Shown piece after piece: positions 56,829 through 63,670 of a DNA stretch of 63,670 nucleotides (position 1 is the stretch's first letter; each line of letters starts with the position of its first letter). A program made the translations under genes and the position numbers. The notes under the pieces are model-generated. The model saw nothing but the letters and a program-made list of their open reading frames with translations, had not been told where the DNA came from and ran no database searches. The stretch comes from a virus, in IMG/VR virus record IMGVR_UViG_3300046542_000142, positions 1 to 63,670 of that record. One strand, written 5' to 3'.

Positions 56829-58182
56829 ACCCCGTGAACATAGCGGCCTGCGCTGCCGTATCTACCTCGCGCAGTACTCCGTAGTCTAAGAGTGCGGTCA
56901 GTTCTACGGTGAATCCTTCGCCACCATTACGGCCCTTTTCGATGCCGAGGCGTCCGATTCCGTTCGATGCGTCAAACGAGAATAGATTCGTAGCGATTTC
57001 GAGGACGGCCTTCGTCGTCTTCACCTTGTCGCGTTTCGGCAGGCGTATTTCACGCTGCGCCTCATCCTCCGTATCCTGCTTCTCACTATGCGCCTGAATC
57101 GTATATATGCCGACGACGTCATGCTCGCCTATGATACGCTCAAAGTTACGCGCCGCCTGTTCCGCTGCTCCCCCGGCGGTCTTATTTGCGTTCTTACCGT
57201 ATACGTCTTCGAGCCCGTAAAACGGATCGACGACGACTACGTCAATATCCGGACGCATAAGGAGCTCACGTTCAAGCGCGTCGAGTGTTCGCGTAAGACT
57301 CTTGTCCCCTTTCGCTTGCAAAATCAGCTCCCCCGGATAATGCTCGTTAATCTTCGCGAGTGTGTCGAATAAATACGCTTCGATATCGTCTTCCGCCGTT
57401 CCCGCTAAGAGCTGCTTATTCGGCAGCCCTATGTCCTTAACTCCGAGCCCCTCCGCCTGCAGCACGCCGTCATCCGCCGTCATAATAGATAGTAACCGCG
57501 ATAGCCACGGATACCACTTAACCTCGTATGACTTTACGAGTATTCGCGCGCCCTGGCGTAATAGACATTCGATAATTACCTCGGACAGATACGTCTTGCC
57601 GCGCCCGGACTCCGCCATGATCCCGTAAATATCGCCGGAGAACAGGCCGCCGATCTCGTCGTTAAGGCGCTGGAATGGCGTCTTCCATAGTGTAAACGAC
57701 TTTCCGGCCTTCCGCTTCATATATTCCTCGCGGTATTTTGCGGACAGATCGTCGAGCCCGGAGCCCATCTGTTCGGGAACACTTGTTCGTGTTTCCAGTT
57801 TAATCCGTTCTAGCTGGCGAGTCAAGCCCGTAATGAACTCATCTGCCGTCTTCCCGTCGAAATCGTCCTGTAGTCGCGGATCACTTAGTACTTCCGCCGC
57901 AGCACGTTTGCCCGCCGCGTCCTTAATTTCCCGCGCCAAGTATTCGAAGCTATCCGTTACGCCGGGAATATACGCGCAGACATCGTCGGGAAACTCCGCT
58001 ACGAACGTCGACAATGACGGCGCGGCTCCGCTGTTTTCTTCTGCGTATTTCACTACGAAATCATGGGCGCGGCGCTCCCCGTCCGTTGCGTAGTCTGTAC
58101 GCTTGACTCCGAGCCGCGTAATCGCTTGGACGTCGCCTGTATCGACGATCTTTGACAGTAGTTGTTGTCCATGCGCTGCCAC
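56818..58182 (-). CDS. Replicative DNA helicase, DnaB-like
   Basis: A 454-residue protein. The N-terminal helical domain (MAAHGQQLLSKIVDTGDVQA; FVAEFPDDVCAYIPG) is followed by a RecA-type ATPase with GIMAESGRGKTYLSEVI (Walker A, about 190), VVVVDPFYGLEDVYG (Walker B) and IYTIQAHSEKQ (sensor). It unwinds DNA at the fork with the primase and loader encoded next to it. GTG 58182 has AGGAGG 7 bases upstream. The ends of this gene and the rightward XRE gene overlap. Confidence 0.92.
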   Translation of the reverse strand: MAAHGQQLLSKIVDTGDVQAITRLGVKRTDYATDGERRAHDFVVKYAEENSGAAPSLSTFVAEFPDDVCAYIPGVTDSFEYLAREIKDAAGKRAAAEVLSDPRLQDDFDGKTADEFITGLTRQLERIKLETRTSVPEQMGSGLDDLSAKYREEYMKRKAGKSFTLWKTPFQRLNDEIGGLFSGDIYGIMAESGRGKTYLSEVIIECLLRQGARILVKSYEVKWYPWLSRLLSIMTADDGVLQAEGLGVKDIGLPNKQLLAGTAEDDIEAYLFDTLAKINEHYPGELILQAKGDKSLTRTLDALERELLMRPDIDVVVVDPFYGLEDVYGKNANKTAGGAAEQAARNFERIIGEHDVVGIYTIQAHSEKQDTEDEAQREIRLPKRDKVKTTKAVLEIATNLFSFDASNGIGRLGIEKGRNGGEGFTVELTALLDYGVLREVDTAAQAAMFTGFNP

Positions 58183-58407
58183 CGCTACACCTCCTAGTTT
58201 ACACTCGCTTTACACTTTGTCCAAACACCAAATTAGGCGATTTTTCCATATGCAATTGGGATTTTTTATAAGTATTTGGACAGCATTAGGGAAAAGGTTA
58301 ACTACGTTAACTCTTTCTCACTCCGTTATCATAGCGCATTTTGTCGAATATGCACGCCTAATCTCGTCACCTTGCGCTGCCTCATCGTAGCTCTTTATTT
58401 CGCTCGT
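58183..58407. other. AT-rich promoter region upstream of dnaB-like gene
   Basis: TGTCCAAA (58218-58225) and TTTGGACA (58275-58282) form an inverted repeat, and GTTAAC-TAC-GTTAAC lies nearby. A leftward TTATAA box is present without a clear -35. Probably the promoter and operators of the helicase gene. Confidence 0.5.
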
Positions 58408-59175
58408 TTACGCGCTCTTCCTAATCCCGCGTTTACTCTCGCCTACGAACGCCACGTCAACGCACATGTCACGTATTCTATCCGCGAGCCGTCGGTCGAA
58501 TATCGCGGAGAGGTCCGTCAGCGCTACGTTTGACGTATAAACCGTCGGCAGCCCGTTCGTCACGCGGTGGTTTACGACACCGTGTAAGTCTGCGCGGAAT
58601 GCTTCGCTCGCCGCCCGTACGCCGATATCGTCGAGCACTACGAACGGCGTCGTTTTCGCGCGCTGCTCCATCGCGTAATATTCGCGTGCGATCGGCTCGG
58701 CGGTCTCCTGCGGGATGCCGTTACGCGTGAATCCGAGGTATTGCGTCTGCCACGCGTTCAAGTCGACGAATAGCGCCGGACGTTCGAGCGGAGTTAAGCC
58801 GCGTTGTATGCTTCCGATATAGTGGCGTATGATCCATTCGTTTACCAGCGCGGCGGCTGACGTTGTTTTACCGGTGCCGGGTTCGTCGCTGTACAAGTAT
58901 AGCGATTTCACGCGTTCAGCCTCCGGATCGAATTGGCGCGAGAATGTATCCGCATAGCGTGTAAGATGCCGGTACGCCGCCGCCTGGTTAACGCGTGCCG
59001 GTGAATTGGCTAACGTAAGTCGCGCGTAGTCATCCGGTAGACCTGCCGCGGCTACACGTCCGCCGCGTCCGTTGTAGCCGTGGACACCAATCCAAGCGCC
59101 GCACATCGCGTTGCAGGACGGTCCGCCGGCGTTCTTACAATGCGCAGCGAGTACGCATTTACTTTCGTTCGTCAA
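58408..59175 (-). CDS. Helicase loader, DnaC/IstB-type AAA+ ATPase
   Basis: About 255 residues. A Cys-rich N-terminus (CVLAAHCKNAGGPSCNAMC) is followed by SLYLYSDEPGTGKTTSAAAL (Walker A, about 98), TPFVVLDDIGVRAASEAFRA (Walker B) and LPTVYTSNVALTDLSAIFDR with the box VII Arg. It delivers the helicase to DNA. TTG 59175 is preferred with GGAG 9 bases upstream; ATG 59202 lacks a ribosome binding site. Confidence 0.9.
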   Translation of the reverse strand: MTNESKCVLAAHCKNAGGPSCNAMCGAWIGVHGYNGRGGRVAAAGLPDDYARLTLANSPARVNQAAAYRHLTRYADTFSRQFDPEAERVKSLYLYSDEPGTGKTTSAAALVNEWIIRHYIGSIQRGLTPLERPALFVDLNAWQTQYLGFTRNGIPQETAEPIAREYYAMEQRAKTTPFVVLDDIGVRAASEAFRADLHGVVNHRVTNGLPTVYTSNVALTDLSAIFDRRLADRIRDMCVDVAFVGESKRGIRKSA

Positions 59176-59344
59176 CGTCCCACTCTCCTTTCCGCTCGGC
59201 ATCCGTCATGCCTGCGTTACTACACGCGGCGGCTCCGTTCGTTACCCATATAGGCGCTAGTTCCTGTGGTGCGTAGCGGCGGCCAGCGTTAGATATAACC
59301 GTCCGCCCAATGTTCGCATATCTCAGCGCTTGTAGTAGCGTCAT
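59159..59344 (-). CDS. Small hypothetical protein (61 aa)
   Basis: MTLLQALRYANIGRTVISNA, then RRYAPQELAPIWVTNGAAAC and a charged end overlapping the loader start. GGAGG precedes ATG 59344. Family unknown. Confidence 0.6.
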   Translation of the reverse strand: MTLLQALRYANIGRTVISNAGRRYAPQELAPIWVTNGAAACSNAGMTDAERKGEWDVDERK

Positions 59345-59360
59345 ACTGCGCCTCCCTCCG

Positions 59361-59783
59361 TTATAAAAACTCCGCGATCTCTTCGTCCGTCATTCCGCCC
59401 GCTGCCGCTTGCTCAACGCGTTCCTTCCGCTTACCCTCCGCCAGCACCTGCGCCATGATACGCGGCAGCAGATACGTTACCAAAAATCCCGCTGTCAACT
59501 GCGGATACTTCGCTGATACGCTATGTTCCGCGAAGGCACGTTCGATCGTTTCGCGTAGGGCCTCCGCACCATACAGCGTGAGCGCACGTTTGATTACGCC
59601 TTGTTCGAAGCGCCAGCCCCCGGCGGCCGGTATATACGGATCAGCTCCGTAGCACTCACGGTTGAGATCGATAATCTGTGCCATGACGGTTAGCGTATTC
59701 CAATCCGCGAGGGGAAGGGAGCGCCAGGACTTGCGCTGTTCGGCGGTGACACGCGGTTTAGCTGGCGCTTTCGTCCGAGCCAT
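59361..59783 (-). CDS. Hypothetical replication-region protein (140 aa)
   Basis: Basic N-terminus (MARTKAPAKPRVTAEQRKSW), helical core (RFEQGVIKRALTLYGAEALR; LTAGFLVTYLLPRIMAQVLA) and acidic tail. Its position ahead of the helicase loader suggests an origin-binding or loader accessory role, as DnaD-like proteins have, but no family motif is clear. Confidence 0.6.
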   Translation of the reverse strand: MARTKAPAKPRVTAEQRKSWRSLPLADWNTLTVMAQIIDLNRECYGADPYIPAAGGWRFEQGVIKRALTLYGAEALRETIERAFAEHSVSAKYPQLTAGFLVTYLLPRIMAQVLAEGKRKERVEQAAAGGMTDEEIAEFL

Positions 59784-60096
59784 CGGCGGCCACCTCCATT
59801 ACTCCTAACGCTTCCCTCGCGCGCTTTCCTCCGTCTTGATCTATCGGAAGGAATCCGCACACGTCGATAAGCATCGGATCGTAATTGGCAGAGTAATCCG
59901 CGTACCATTCGAGAGCATTGCGGAAGGTCTCGTTTTCCTCTGTGTAACCGACCGCCTCCCAGACGGCAGCATCAGCGGTTAACGTCAGCGCCTTAACCTC
60001 CGCCTTCAGCCGTTCATTCTCCGCAACGACCGGCGTATACACTTCGCAATAGAAGCAGAACGCGCCTTCTACGTGGCACATGCACTCGCTACTCAT
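59758..60096 (-). CDS. Hypothetical protein with Cys cluster and coiled coil (112 aa)
   Basis: MSSECMCHVEGAFCFYCEVY gives four Cys and a His (zinc-like), then VVAENERLKAEVKALTLTAD, a coiled coil. Overlaps neighbours at both ends. Early region; function unknown. Confidence 0.6.
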   Translation of the reverse strand: MSSECMCHVEGAFCFYCEVYTPVVAENERLKAEVKALTLTADAAVWEAVGYTEENETFRNALEWYADYSANYDPMLIDVCGFLPIDQDGGKRAREALGVMEVAADGSDESAS

Positions 60097-60604
60097 CCGC
60101 AGGCACCTCCGTCAGTAATTTCCGCAGCATCTCGACAATGATTCCGCCTGAGTACGTCATAGCAACCGCGATGCCTGCGCGGAGTCTTGCGTTCTCTTCC
60201 TCTGCGTCTGCCACTTCGTTTCCCATCCGACTGACCGCTTCTTCCAATTCCCATCTGCGGTCATCAATACGGTTAAACTGATCGATATAATACGCATTGC
60301 TTTCGCACAACTCGCGTATTCTCGTTTCCGCGTTAATCGCCCGTTCAATCGCGTGAGGCCACCCGGTGCGTGCTTCGGTGATGAACGTTGCGTCTTCCGT
60401 TGACGGAGGCGAACCCTCGGACGGATAATACTGCGTGCTGTCTCCGAAGTCACATACGTAATCTCCGCTGTGTGCGATTATTCCGCCTGCAAAACCGCCA
60501 TCCCATTCCGGATCACTCCCCGGTTCAAATAGCCACGGGCCTGCGCTCGCCGCCTCGCATATCGCTAAGTCCGCGTGTAAATCTCGTTTCGTTTCCGTTG
60601 TCAT
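60089..60604 (-). CDS. Ead/Ea22-like early protein (171 aa)
   Basis: MTTETKRDLHADLAICEAAS followed by GPWLFEPGSDPEWDGGFAGG, DATFITEARTGWPHAIERAI and a coiled-coil end. The DL.ICEAA..GPW....DATFI..AR..WP.AI.RA layout is that of the Ead/Ea22-type phage proteins of unknown role. ATG 60604 has GGAGG 11 bases upstream. Confidence 0.78.
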   Translation of the reverse strand: MTTETKRDLHADLAICEAASAGPWLFEPGSDPEWDGGFAGGIIAHSGDYVCDFGDSTQYYPSEGSPPSTEDATFITEARTGWPHAIERAINAETRIRELCESNAYYIDQFNRIDDRRWELEEAVSRMGNEVADAEEENARLRAGIAVAMTYSGGIIVEMLRKLLTEVPADE

Positions 60605-60680
60605 TCCGCTTGACACCTCCGAGTATATTTCGGTTATTCTAAATACGCAACTTAATGCGAATCAAAACGCGAACGCTCGT

Positions 60681-60887
60681 TCACGCCAGCATCCCGGACC
60701 ACGCCATAAACGCTACGAACGCGAGCATCGGCCACACTACGACTATTATCGCTGTGCCTACGAAATTCAGCGGCATCCCTTCGTGTGACAACCACGCAGC
60801 AACCGCGAGTCCGATCGCAATGTAAACGAACGCGTCCGTATTGACGATGCGCCATATCCACGTCAAGATACGCTTAACCTTCGCCAT
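60681..60887 (-). CDS. Small membrane protein (68 aa)
   Basis: MAKVKRILTWIWRIVNTDAF, then two hydrophobic segments (AFVYIAIGLAVAAWL; FVGTAIIVVVWPMLAFVAFM). ATG 60887 has GGAGG 7 bases upstream within the KEAA-stop codons of the preceding gene. Role unknown. Confidence 0.65.
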   Translation of the reverse strand: MAKVKRILTWIWRIVNTDAFVYIAIGLAVAAWLSHEGMPLNFVGTAIIVVVWPMLAFVAFMAWSGMLA

Positions 60888-60889
60888 AA

Positions 60890-61024
60890 TTACGCCGCCT
60901 CCTTCGCTATCAATTCCGGCCGGCACTCCGCACACCAATCGTAGCCGGGTACGGGCTTATTACGACCGCAGCGTGCGCAATCGGGCTCACCGTACAGCAT
61001 TTCGTTAATCTCCGCATCACTCAC
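60890..61024 (-). CDS. Tiny zinc-ribbon protein (44 aa)
   Basis: MSDAEINEMLYGEPDCARCG, then GYDWCAECRPELIAKEAA: two CxxC pairs 15 residues apart. GTG 61024 has GGAGG 7 bases upstream. The KEAA-stop codons hold the next ribosome binding site. Role unknown. Confidence 0.7.
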   Translation of the reverse strand: MSDAEINEMLYGEPDCARCGRNKPVPGYDWCAECRPELIAKEAA

Positions 61025-61098
61025 TCCGCATCCTCCTCGTTAGTTTCTGCGGGCTTCTCCCCGCGATAATGTTCGATAATATCGTTAACCGTCTTCAC
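61021..61098 (-). CDS. Tiny acidic protein (25 aa)
   Basis: MKTVNDIIEHYRGEKPAETN, then EEDAE. GTG 61098 lies 8 bases after GGAGG and directly after the upstream stop; its own stop overlaps the next GTG. Kept because of the precise operon fit; otherwise too short to judge. Confidence 0.5.
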   Translation of the reverse strand: MKTVNDIIEHYRGEKPAETNEEDAE

Positions 61099-61506
61099 TT
61101 ACGCTGCCTCCTTCTCCGTTTGTAAATACGCTTGATAAGCACGCTGTGCTTTCTCGGTCTGCGAGAACGGAGCCCCAACGCGTAAACACTCCGCTACAAA
61201 CTCCGCATCGTCATCGCGGAACTTCGCGCCAATCGTATACAGCCGCCAGTGTACGAGTTCATGCAGCAGATTTCCAGCGGTGTTCTCCGGTCCTGACCGC
61301 TCGTTAACCGGCGCTGACATACGTATCTCCTGCAGCCCTGTCGCGTTATTCCACGCAAAGCACGCGCCTCTTCGCGTCCAGTTTCGCGCAGTCAGCCGCA
61401 GCGTACCCGTATAATCAACGCCCCAATGACGCCGGGCCAATTCGCTCGCGAGCGCTAAGAGACGCGTTTGTTCTGCGCGGAGTTCGGCGGTTGTTAAGCG
61501 CGTCAT
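61099..61506 (-). CDS. SprT-like zinc metalloprotease (135 aa)
   Basis: MTRLTTAELRAEQTRLLALA, then NLLHELVHWRLYTIGAKFRD: the HExxH variant HELVH is the zinc site, and DDDAEFVAECLRVG provides downstream ligands. SprT-like domains act on DNA-protein complexes or host proteins. ATG 61506 is preferred (GGAAGGTGG upstream). Confidence 0.78.
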   Translation of the reverse strand: MTRLTTAELRAEQTRLLALASELARRHWGVDYTGTLRLTARNWTRRGACFAWNNATGLQEIRMSAPVNERSGPENTAGNLLHELVHWRLYTIGAKFRDDDAEFVAECLRVGAPFSQTEKAQRAYQAYLQTEKEAA

Positions 61507-61793
61507 ATGTCCACCTTCCCGTCCCATTTGCGCAATTGTGCGAAAGAATTGGCACGGATAGTTCGCGGTGTGTGGTAGAACATGACGGCCCATCGCGCCA
61601 TCTTAACGAAGTCCGGGCGCTCGTCATCGTAGGCTCCGTTCCCATCGCGGAAGTCCTCGCGTGAAACTGTCCGCCAGCCGAACAACTTACGCTTAGCACG
61701 GACCTTTACGTAGCAGTATTTGCACGGATAAGTACGTTCGCTAAACGTTACGCGATACGCTGTGCCGTCGCTGGTTACTACGTCTGTTTTCAT
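61503..61793 (-). CDS. Hypothetical protein (96 aa), paralogue of the next gene
   Basis: MKTDVVTSDGTAYRVTFSER, then RKLFGWRTVSREDFRDGNGA, RWAVMFYHTP and KWDGKVDI. It matches the neighbouring 121-residue protein in layout (DGT.YRV, GWR.V / GFRRV, D....A+.AV..Y, WDG+V). GGAGG precedes ATG 61793. Confidence 0.6.
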   Translation of the reverse strand: MKTDVVTSDGTAYRVTFSERTYPCKYCYVKVRAKRKLFGWRTVSREDFRDGNGAYDDERPDFVKMARWAVMFYHTPRTIRANSFAQLRKWDGKVDI

Positions 61794-62155
61794 TCCGCAT
61801 CGCCCTCCGTTTCTACCCGGCCGTCCCACGCGTTGAAGCGATCGACTTCGGCCTGTTTTCGCGCGGTTGCTTCCGCCTTACGTTCTTTAGAGCGCTCGTT
61901 CTCCGCGATAGCTTCGTAATAATCCGCTACAGCTTCCCGCGCAAAAGCAACGTAATCCAAGCTGTCGGCCGGATTAAAATCGCCGTGATATGCGTGTAAA
62001 GTTAACGTCCATACTCGGCGAAATCCCCACCGTTTACGAGGCACGTATAGATGAGCCTGCGCACACGCTCCGATAAGACTTTCGCGCCACTCCTCGATCT
62101 CAACGCGATACTCCGTCCCGTCCGGCGCTGTTACGGGAAATTTACGCAGCTCCAT
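61790..62155 (-). CDS. Hypothetical protein (121 aa), paralogue of the previous gene
   Basis: MELRKFPVTAPDGTEYRVEI, then RKRWGFRRVWTLTLHAYHGD, LDYVAFAREAVADYYEAIAE and FNAWDGRVETEGDAE. A coiled-coil insertion before the WDG motif distinguishes it from the 96-residue paralogue. 4-base overlap with it. Family unknown. Confidence 0.6.
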   Translation of the reverse strand: MELRKFPVTAPDGTEYRVEIEEWRESLIGACAQAHLYVPRKRWGFRRVWTLTLHAYHGDFNPADSLDYVAFAREAVADYYEAIAENERSKERKAEATARKQAEVDRFNAWDGRVETEGDAE

Positions 62156-62360
62156 CGTCGGCCACCTCCGTAATTTTAACGTTAAAATACTTGCGGAAAT
62201 GTGCGAAGTCTTCTTCGGTGAGCGTGCGCTGCTTATCGCAAGTTGCGCATTGTATCACGAAGAAGGCGCGAAGACGCGGGTCCACGCTTCCCGGTTTCAT
62301 AAACGTGTCATCCAGCCGCCAAACGTGTTCGTGCGCTGGCTTACGCTTAAACGGCCACAT
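62142..62360 (-). CDS. Small Cys/His protein (72 aa)
   Basis: MWPFKRKPAHEHVWRLDDTF, then FFVIQCATCDKQRTLTEEDF: H.H..W plus CxxC suggests a zinc site. Overlaps both neighbours. Function unknown. Confidence 0.6.
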   Translation of the reverse strand: MWPFKRKPAHEHVWRLDDTFMKPGSVDPRLRAFFVIQCATCDKQRTLTEEDFAHFRKYFNVKITEVADDGAA

Positions 62361-62877
62361 CGGCGGACACCTCCGTTAACTTCGCGAGCGAGGACGAGAG
62401 TCCCCATTCATCGAGCAGCAACCTTAAAACATCTTGCGTATAGTCATGACACCGAGGGCACTCGACCTGCCCAGCGTCAATCCGCCTGTGCTCGGAAGGG
62501 TTAACCCAAACTCCATAATAAGGTCGCGTGTGGTCCGGGTGGTGGAACTCCCAGCGATTATGCCAGTTTGGTTTATCATCCGGTCTTTTTATAAATCCGT
62601 GTTTTATAGCTTTTCCAAACAGGCTTCTCGCCCTGACCTTGTCCGGATGCTCCTGTGCGTAGATGGCTCTCCTAGCTCTCTTACGCTCGTGATCTTTTTG
62701 TTTAGTTTTTTCATAATATCTGCGGCGCGTTTCCTGGCCTTTATCGCTCCTCACGTACTTAAGAGACTGCGCCGACATGCATCCTTTGCACCGCCATTCT
62801 AATCCATCAGCCGCTCTCGCGTTTTTAGTAAAGTCGCTTAGTGGTAAATCTCTTCCGCAGCCTCTGCATAACTTCAT
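62347..62877 (-). CDS. HNH-like endonuclease with zinc ribbon (176 aa)
   Basis: MKLCRGCGRDLPLSDFTKNA with WRCKGCMSAQ forms the N-terminal zinc unit. A basic helical region follows (RRRYYEKTKQKDHERKRARR), then EFHHPDHTRPYYGVWVNPSE, HRRIDAGQVECPRC: an HNH-like HH...N..H arrangement. AT-richer than its neighbours. Probably a free-standing homing endonuclease. Confidence 0.75.
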   Translation of the reverse strand: MKLCRGCGRDLPLSDFTKNARAADGLEWRCKGCMSAQSLKYVRSDKGQETRRRYYEKTKQKDHERKRARRAIYAQEHPDKVRARSLFGKAIKHGFIKRPDDKPNWHNRWEFHHPDHTRPYYGVWVNPSEHRRIDAGQVECPRCHDYTQDVLRLLLDEWGLSSSLAKLTEVSADVAV

Positions 62878-62956
62878 TCCGTTTTCCTCCTCGTTATAGT
62901 TATGTAAAACCTCTGCTAAATCCCACGTTTCCGCCGTAAATCAGCGCCCTCACACG

Positions 62957-63370
62957 CTACCCTTCCGCTAATACTCCGCCCGCCTCAACGCCGCTATTTC
63001 CCCGTCGTTTCCCCGCGATTTCAACGGTAACCTCCGGCCACGAATGGACTGACGTGTGCAACGCGCTTGTTATGCGAAATGTTTCTGCACGTAACCGCGC
63101 TGTAAATTCGCTGAGTGACGCCGTGTCCGCGCTAACCGCCGCGTGGAAACGTACATAATCGAGCGCCGCACGCAGTCCGGCGCTGTTAACGGGGAAGTAG
63201 GCCGCGTCATCCCATACTTCGCGTTTAGCTGGCGGCTCTGCGCCTTCGACCGCTTTATAGCCGGGAGCCTGCGTCGGGTCTACGGTGCGGCGGCGTTTGA
63301 TGACGAAGTTATTAGCGGATGCGTCCGATTGGATTGCATAATCTGGCGTGAGATGTGCGTTGAGTGACAT
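62957..63370 (-). CDS. Hypothetical protein (137 aa)
   Basis: MSLNAHLTPDYAIQSDASAN, then NNFVIKRRRTVDPTQAPGYK, REVWDDAAYFPVNSAGLRAA and a beta-rich end. ATG 63370 overlaps the stop of the join-spanning gene. DUF-like phage protein of unknown role. Confidence 0.62.
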   Translation of the reverse strand: MSLNAHLTPDYAIQSDASANNFVIKRRRTVDPTQAPGYKAVEGAEPPAKREVWDDAAYFPVNSAGLRAALDYVRFHAAVSADTASLSEFTARLRAETFRITSALHTSVHSWPEVTVEIAGKRRGNSGVEAGGVLAEG

Positions 63371-63670
63371 TAGGCTGCGCCTCCTTTTGCGTCGTTAATT
63401 CCGGTAATTACAATGCCTAGCGTGTTCAGCGTGAACTCTACGCCCGCATCAAATCCGCGCGAGAACTCTGACGACGATTCTGCGTTGAAGACTGCGCGTA
63501 ACTCTTCGTACGCCAACTCTCGCGCCTCTTCCTCCGTCAGCTCGCGTTCGTACCCGTCAAGCAGGGCGCGCATTAACGTGTCGAACGGGATTTTGCGTAA
63601 AACTTCGAAAGTAGTGCGTAAATCTCCGCCTCCAGTTATTACGCCATGAGCGATATCCTCGTTTGAAAAC
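63370..63670 (-). CDS. Hypothetical protein, 3' part (gene spans the circular join)
   Basis: C-terminal part of the protein that starts at 216. It reads MRALLDGYERELTEEEAREL and ends VITGINDAKGGAA at 63370. In the linear window its start is missing; joined at 63543/1 the complete product is about 129 residues. Confidence 0.85.
   Translation of the reverse strand, partial: FSNEDIAHGVITGGGDLRTTFEVLRKIPFDTLMRALLDGYERELTEEEARELAYEELRAVFNAESSSEFSRGFDAGVEFTLNTLGIVITGINDAKGGAA
63544..63670. repeat. Terminal direct repeat, right copy
   Basis: Identical to bases 1-127, offset 63,543. See the left copy. Confidence 0.95.

Noticed and set aside
1-63670. tRNA genes, CRISPR arrays, insertion sequences, diversity-generating retroelement
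   Set aside because: I saw no cloverleaf-like sequence, no regular spacer array, no transposase gene and no reverse transcriptase or template/variable repeat pair.

Overview
The window holds a complete, probably circularly permuted or circularised genome of a tailed siphovirus. The last 127 bases repeat the first 127 exactly, and one coding region reads in frame across the join, so the unique length is 63,543 bases. Endolysin architecture (VanY-type peptidase plus a copper-amine-oxidase-like stalk domain), BhlA- and phiLC3-type holins, strong GGAGG ribosome binding sites and consensus sigma-A promoters point to a Gram-positive host of the Bacillales, with Paenibacillus-like bacteria my best guess. 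A tyrosine recombinase and three small XRE regulators suggest a temperate phage or one of temperate ancestry; no large CI-type repressor is visible.

Nearly everything is transcribed leftward (minus strand). From right to left: small early genes (63.6-59.2 kb); replication and recombination (helicase loader, DnaB helicase, TOPRIM primase, sigma-like protein, SSB, PD-(D/E)XK nucleases, family A DNA polymerase, RuvC-like resolvase; 59-43.7 kb); nucleotide metabolism (NrdD/NrdG, a dNMP-kinase-like protein) and a C5 cytosine methyltransferase (43.3-37.5 kb); a control region and small genes (36.8-34.2 kb); a RepL-like winged-helix protein with iterons and two long structured non-coding gaps (33.6-30.4 kb); then terminase, portal, head, connector, tail, tail-tip and spike genes (29.6-8.6 kb), lysis (8.6-6.4 kb), integrase, homing endonucleases and a sigma-70 factor (6.0-0.7 kb). 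Only four genes run rightward: three XRE regulators and one unknown gene with a near-consensus promoter.

The most striking observation is translational. Five genes (terL, primase, RuvC-like resolvase, a Cas4/RecB-like nuclease and a region-4-like HTH protein) have no ATG, GTG or TTG upstream of essential motifs or most of the frame, yet each has a good Shine-Dalgarno sequence 7-9 bases before an in-frame ATC or ATT. The methyltransferase may start with ATA. In the nuclease case the junction is base-for-base like sibling junctions that end in ATG. A second theme is a recurrent gene junction in which the codons for a C-terminal KEAA plus stop form the Shine-Dalgarno sequence of the next gene.

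A third is an AT-rich cassette in the tail-tip region. It joins the receptor-binding part of a beta-helix tail spike to a multi-pass O-antigen ligase/polymerase-like membrane protein, which could link receptor recognition to host surface alteration. Other items: a clear A_AAA_AAC -1 frameshift in the tail assembly chaperone, face-to-face and divergent consensus promoters at the XRE genes, two copies of a ~90-base inverted-repeat element, a possible small RNA in the lysis cassette, and five putative homing endonucleases.
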